Below are positions 61,888-64,000 of a stretch of 64,000 nt of DNA, in pieces. The stretch is from Pseudomonas sp. UBA2684 (GTDB lineage: Bacteria > Pseudomonadota > Gammaproteobacteria > Pseudomonadales > Pseudomonadaceae): contig DELY01000016.1 in the NCBI GenBank assembly GCA_002354655.1, forward strand, positions 27,244 through 91,243, written 5' to 3'. A program made the position numbers and the translations under genes. Below the pieces are notes generated by a model. The model was not told where the DNA came from and ran no database searches. It saw nothing but the letters and a program-made list of their open reading frames with translations. Each line of letters begins with the position of its first letter. Position 1 is the stretch's first letter.

Positions 61888-62349
61888 TTAGTTGTGCCGC
61901 CGCTCCGAGCGGTGCTTGTCGCTGTTGCGCAAGCCGTTGGAATGCTGGCGGTACTGCGGCGAACGCTGTTGCAGCTGATAGTGACGGCCATCCCAGCCCT
62001 GCCGCGGCTGCGCGGCCCGGTAGTCATGACCGCGCTGATCGCGGCGCCCGTCATAGCGATGGTCGGGGCGACGGTCATGGTTGGAATAGCGTGGTGGCGG
62101 CGCCGGCGCATAACGGCGCTGGTCATGCCGGCGGTCGTCGTAACGGTGCCGATCGTGGCGGCGGTCATCGTAGCCGTAGTAGCGCGGTGCTACGTACACC
62201 GGGTAACGCTGCACCTGGCGATGGTTGTGATAACCGCTCGAATAATGGCGGTCATAACCGCGATAGTCATGGTCATAGCTGTCGCCGTATACCGCACAAC
62301 CGGTTAAAGACAGACCCAACAACGCGATAAGCATGGATTTGTAGGACAT
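61888..62349 (-). CDS. His/Tyr/Arg/Asp-rich lipoprotein
   Basis: A 153-residue predicted lipoprotein (LTGC, Cys18) whose whole mature part is low complexity: clusters such as YDDRRHDRHRYDDRRHDQRR (about 60-79), with many Tyr, His, Arg, Asp and Gln and few hydrophobic residues. The His clusters could bind metals or haem; the Arg/Tyr content could allow phase separation or binding to polyanions. AGGAGG precedes the ATG, so the gene is real. No domain is recognised. It is convergent with the LysR gene. Confidence 0.75.
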   Translation of the reverse strand: MSYKSMLIALLGLSLTGCAVYGDSYDHDYRGYDRHYSSGYHNHRQVQRYPVYVAPRYYGYDDRRHDRHRYDDRRHDQRRYAPAPPPRYSNHDRRPDHRYDGRRDQRGHDYRAAQPRQGWDGRHYQLQQRSPQYRQHSNGLRNSDKHRSERRHN

Positions 62350-62630
62350 GGCGGCCTCCTGCGACCGCTAGAAAGGTGACGACCGCTGTCGGCACCCAGG
62401 ATTGCTCCCACTGAATCTGACCACTGCCAGCCCTCGCAAGTGCGGTCCAGCTTGGCCTGATATTCGATGACAAATTATTTCAAGCAGCGTACGCCAGCCG
62501 CTACCGGCATGCCGCGCTGTGAACTATTCGGCAGCCTGATCAGCCAAGGCGCGGAGAACGCAGCCTTGGCATGCCATTCGCTTAGCCATCGCTCAGGAAA
62601 ACCCGCCTCGGCGGGTGCGTGGTAGCACAT
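62350..62630. other. Gene-free leader region with two hairpins
   Basis: No supported gene. A perfect inverted repeat GCCAAGGC / GCCTTGGC lies at 62543-62570 (12-base loop) and a tight hairpin ACCCGCC-TC-GGCGGGT at 62601-62616. They lie just upstream of the guanidine riboswitch and may end transcription arriving from the left or form part of its leader. The promoter of the riboswitch transcript is probably here but was not pinned down. Confidence 0.5.
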
Positions 62631-62747
62631 CGCAATGGCTGACTAGGGTTCCGACCCGCCGATCGAACAATCGACGGGTGACTGGTCCGAGAGTTGGCGA
62701 CCTCAGGTCACGGGGTTACACGGCGGGATAAAAGCCCGGGAGAACGC
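62630..62747 (+). ncRNA. Guanidine-I riboswitch (ykkC leader)
   Basis: The conserved ykkC-I core is present in order: ACTAGGGTTCCG (62642-62653), a P2-type hairpin (GACCCGCCGATCG / CGACGGGT region), TGGTCCGAGAG (62683-62693), and ACACGGCGGGATAAAAGCCC then GGGAGA (62718-62743). These are the invariant ligand-pocket elements of the class that senses free guanidinium. It lies about 55 bases upstream of a nitrate/taurine-type binding-protein gene and precedes a terminator-like stem, so guanidine should turn expression on. Confidence 0.93.
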
Positions 62748-62767
62748 GCAGCACAGCTGCCGCTTTT
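62746..62767 (+). terminator. Terminator stem of the guanidine riboswitch
   Basis: GCGCAGC-ACA-GCTGCCGC followed by TTTT (62764-62767). The stem begins just after the aptamer's GGGAGA end, so it is well placed to be the expression platform that ligand binding would disrupt. One bulged C weakens the stem. Confidence 0.65.
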
Positions 62768-62800
62768 CCTGCCCCTGTGTTCACTGACCCGAGGTTGCTT

Positions 62801-63877
62801 ATGCGTCTGCCTACCCTGCTTGCCCGCTTCACCCCCGTTTGCCTGCTAGCGCTGCTGTTGGCCTGCCCGCTCAGTGCCAGCGCCGAGGTGAAAACCTTCA
62901 AGCTGTGCTGGTCGATCTTCGCCGGCTGGATGCCCTGGGGCTATGCCGCCAGCGAGGGCATCGTCGACAAGTGGGCGGACAAATACGGCATCCGCATCGA
63001 GGTCACGGAGGTGCCGGATTACGTCGCCTCCATCGAGCAATACACCGCCGGCGACTACGACGCCTGCGCCATGACCAACATGGACGCGCTGACCATCCCG
63101 GCCGCCGCCGGGGTGGACTCCACCGCACTGATCATCGGTGATTTCTCCAATGGCGCCGACGGCGTGCTGATCCGTGGCGCCAACAAGAGCGTGCAGGACC
63201 TCAAGGGCAAAACCGTGCTGCTGGTGGAGAACTCGGTGTCGCACTACCTGCTCAGCCGCGCCCTGGAATGGGCGCTGCTCAAGCCCGAGGACGTGAAGAT
63301 CGAGCATGTTTCCGACCTGAAAATCGCCGAGGCTTTTCTCAGCGGCCGGGGCGATGCGGTGATCACCTGGAACCCGATTCTCTCCAGCATCAAGCGCCAG
63401 GCCGAGGTCAGCCAGGTGTTCAGTTCGAACCTGATTCCCGGAGAAATCCTCGACCTCACCGTGGTCAACAGCAAGACCCTCGCCGCCCACCCGGAACTGG
63501 GCAAGGCGCTGACCGGCGCCTGGTTCGAAACCCAGCGCCTGATGGGCCTGCCCACCGCGGCCGGGCGCGCCGCACGGGCGCAGATGGCCACGGCTGCCGG
63601 CACCACGGCCGCAGATTTCAGCCAACAACTGGACACCCTGCGCTCCTTCTATGCGCCACGCTATGCACTGGCTTTCGCCCGCGCCAACCAGATGCCCGAG
63701 CGCATGCAGCGGGTCGTGCAGTTCGCCGCGGCCCAAGGCCTGCTCGGCACCTCGGGCAGCGGCCTGGACAACCTCGGCATCGAATTCAGCGGCGAGCGCA
63801 GCCTGGGCAACCCGCAGAAGATCATGCTGCGCTTCGACGGTCGTTATATGCAGATGGCCGCCGACCAGCAGCTATAA
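62801..63877 (+). CDS. Periplasmic binding protein of a guanidine-regulated ABC transporter
   Basis: A 358-residue secreted binding protein (signal peptide about 1-28, CPLSASAEV) of the nitrate/sulfonate/taurine type: FKLCWSIFAGWMPWGYAASE (about 33-52), YVASIEQYTAGDYDACAMTN and SGRGDAVITWNP. Its family is generally annotated as putative urea ABC transporter, urea-carboxylase associated. Because it lies behind a guanidine-I riboswitch, and urea-carboxylase-like enzymes in such operons are now known to be guanidine carboxylases, the likely ligand is guanidine. The start at 62801 follows CGAGG; earlier in-frame Met codons lie near the terminator stem. The permease and ATPase genes should follow beyond the window. 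Confidence 0.85.
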   Translation: MRLPTLLARFTPVCLLALLLACPLSASAEVKTFKLCWSIFAGWMPWGYAASEGIVDKWADKYGIRIEVTEVPDYVASIEQYTAGDYDACAMTNMDALTIPAAAGVDSTALIIGDFSNGADGVLIRGANKSVQDLKGKTVLLVENSVSHYLLSRALEWALLKPEDVKIEHVSDLKIAEAFLSGRGDAVITWNPILSSIKRQAEVSQVFSSNLIPGEILDLTVVNSKTLAAHPELGKALTGAWFETQRLMGLPTAAGRAARAQMATAAGTTAADFSQQLDTLRSFYAPRYALAFARANQMPERMQRVVQFAAAQGLLGTSGSGLDNLGIEFSGERSLGNPQKIMLRFDGRYMQMAADQQL

Positions 63878-64000
63878 CGCTCGACAAGACGCCCCGCAAA
63901 GCGGCACGCCAGGCACACAACGCACCAACACGGCGCAACACCTGCCCGACGGCGGACCGCGCTACGGCCGAACCCCGCGCGCTAGCGCGGCCGGCACACC

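Overview
The window is a chromosomal segment of a high-GC gammaproteobacterium, almost certainly a Pseudomonas. Evidence: a complete algU-mucA-mucB-mucC-mucD envelope-stress cluster, a 1,059-residue PutA without the N-terminal DNA-binding domain, an OprD-type porin beside a tricarboxylate transporter, and a gene order that, from memory, follows P. aeruginosa PAO1 roughly from putP (PA0783) down to sdsB1 (PA0739). mucA looks intact, so nothing here predicts mucoidy.

Layout. 0.2-5.2 kb: proline use (putA, putP). 5.4-8.3 kb: divergent NO sensor/flavohaemoglobin pair (fhpR/norR-fhp) with three NorR-type sites and a sigma-54-like promoter. 8.4-12.7 kb: a tight four-gene minus-strand operon (periplasmic cupredoxin, membrane EAL phosphodiesterase with a degenerate GGDEF, DUF3034 protein, lipoprotein truncated haemoglobin). 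12.9-16.8 kb: pruR-like AraC regulator, asrA-type Lon protease behind a near-consensus heat-shock promoter, and a chagasin-like inhibitor. In PAO1 pruR lies close to putA, so the 5.4-12.7 kb block looks inserted into the proline locus. 16.8-22 kb: a CHASE3-GAF-GGDEF diguanylate cyclase, a YhhN protein, a lipoprotein, cmoAB. 22-32.4 kb: pdxJ, recO, era, rnc, a DUF4845 protein, lepB, lepA, then mucDCBA-algU, all minus strand. 32.8-37.1 kb: nadB, ygfX, sdhE, ygfZ and an HDOD protein. 37.3-45.9 kb: a solute-binding protein and the tricarboxylate system (tctE, tctD, opdH, tctC, tctB, tctA, AbrB-like). 46-47.6 kb: a lipoprotein and ung. 47.9-49.6 kb: a small accessory patch with an AT-richer orphan gene and a 67-residue ORF. 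49.6-58 kb: a valine/branched acyl-CoA degradation cluster (AraC regulator, mmsA, binding protein, acyl-CoA dehydrogenase, enoyl-CoA hydratase, 3-hydroxyisobutyryl-CoA hydrolase, mmsB). 58.1-61.9 kb: two small genes and the sdsA1/sdsB1-like alkylsulfatase pair. 61.9-64 kb: a His/Tyr/Arg-rich lipoprotein, then a guanidine-I (ykkC) riboswitch ahead of a periplasmic binding protein usually labelled urea ABC transporter.

Dispersed intergenic palindromes bounded by GTAGGGTGG/CCACCCTAC-like ends recur from 21.9 kb on and are densest in the valine cluster. The least understood element is the cupredoxin/EAL/DUF3034/haemoglobin operon: four products tied to the envelope, combining copper, haem and c-di-GMP chemistry, next to a NO detoxification pair. 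No tRNA, rRNA, CRISPR array, intact insertion sequence or prophage was seen. All functional calls come from reading motifs and context; no search was run.
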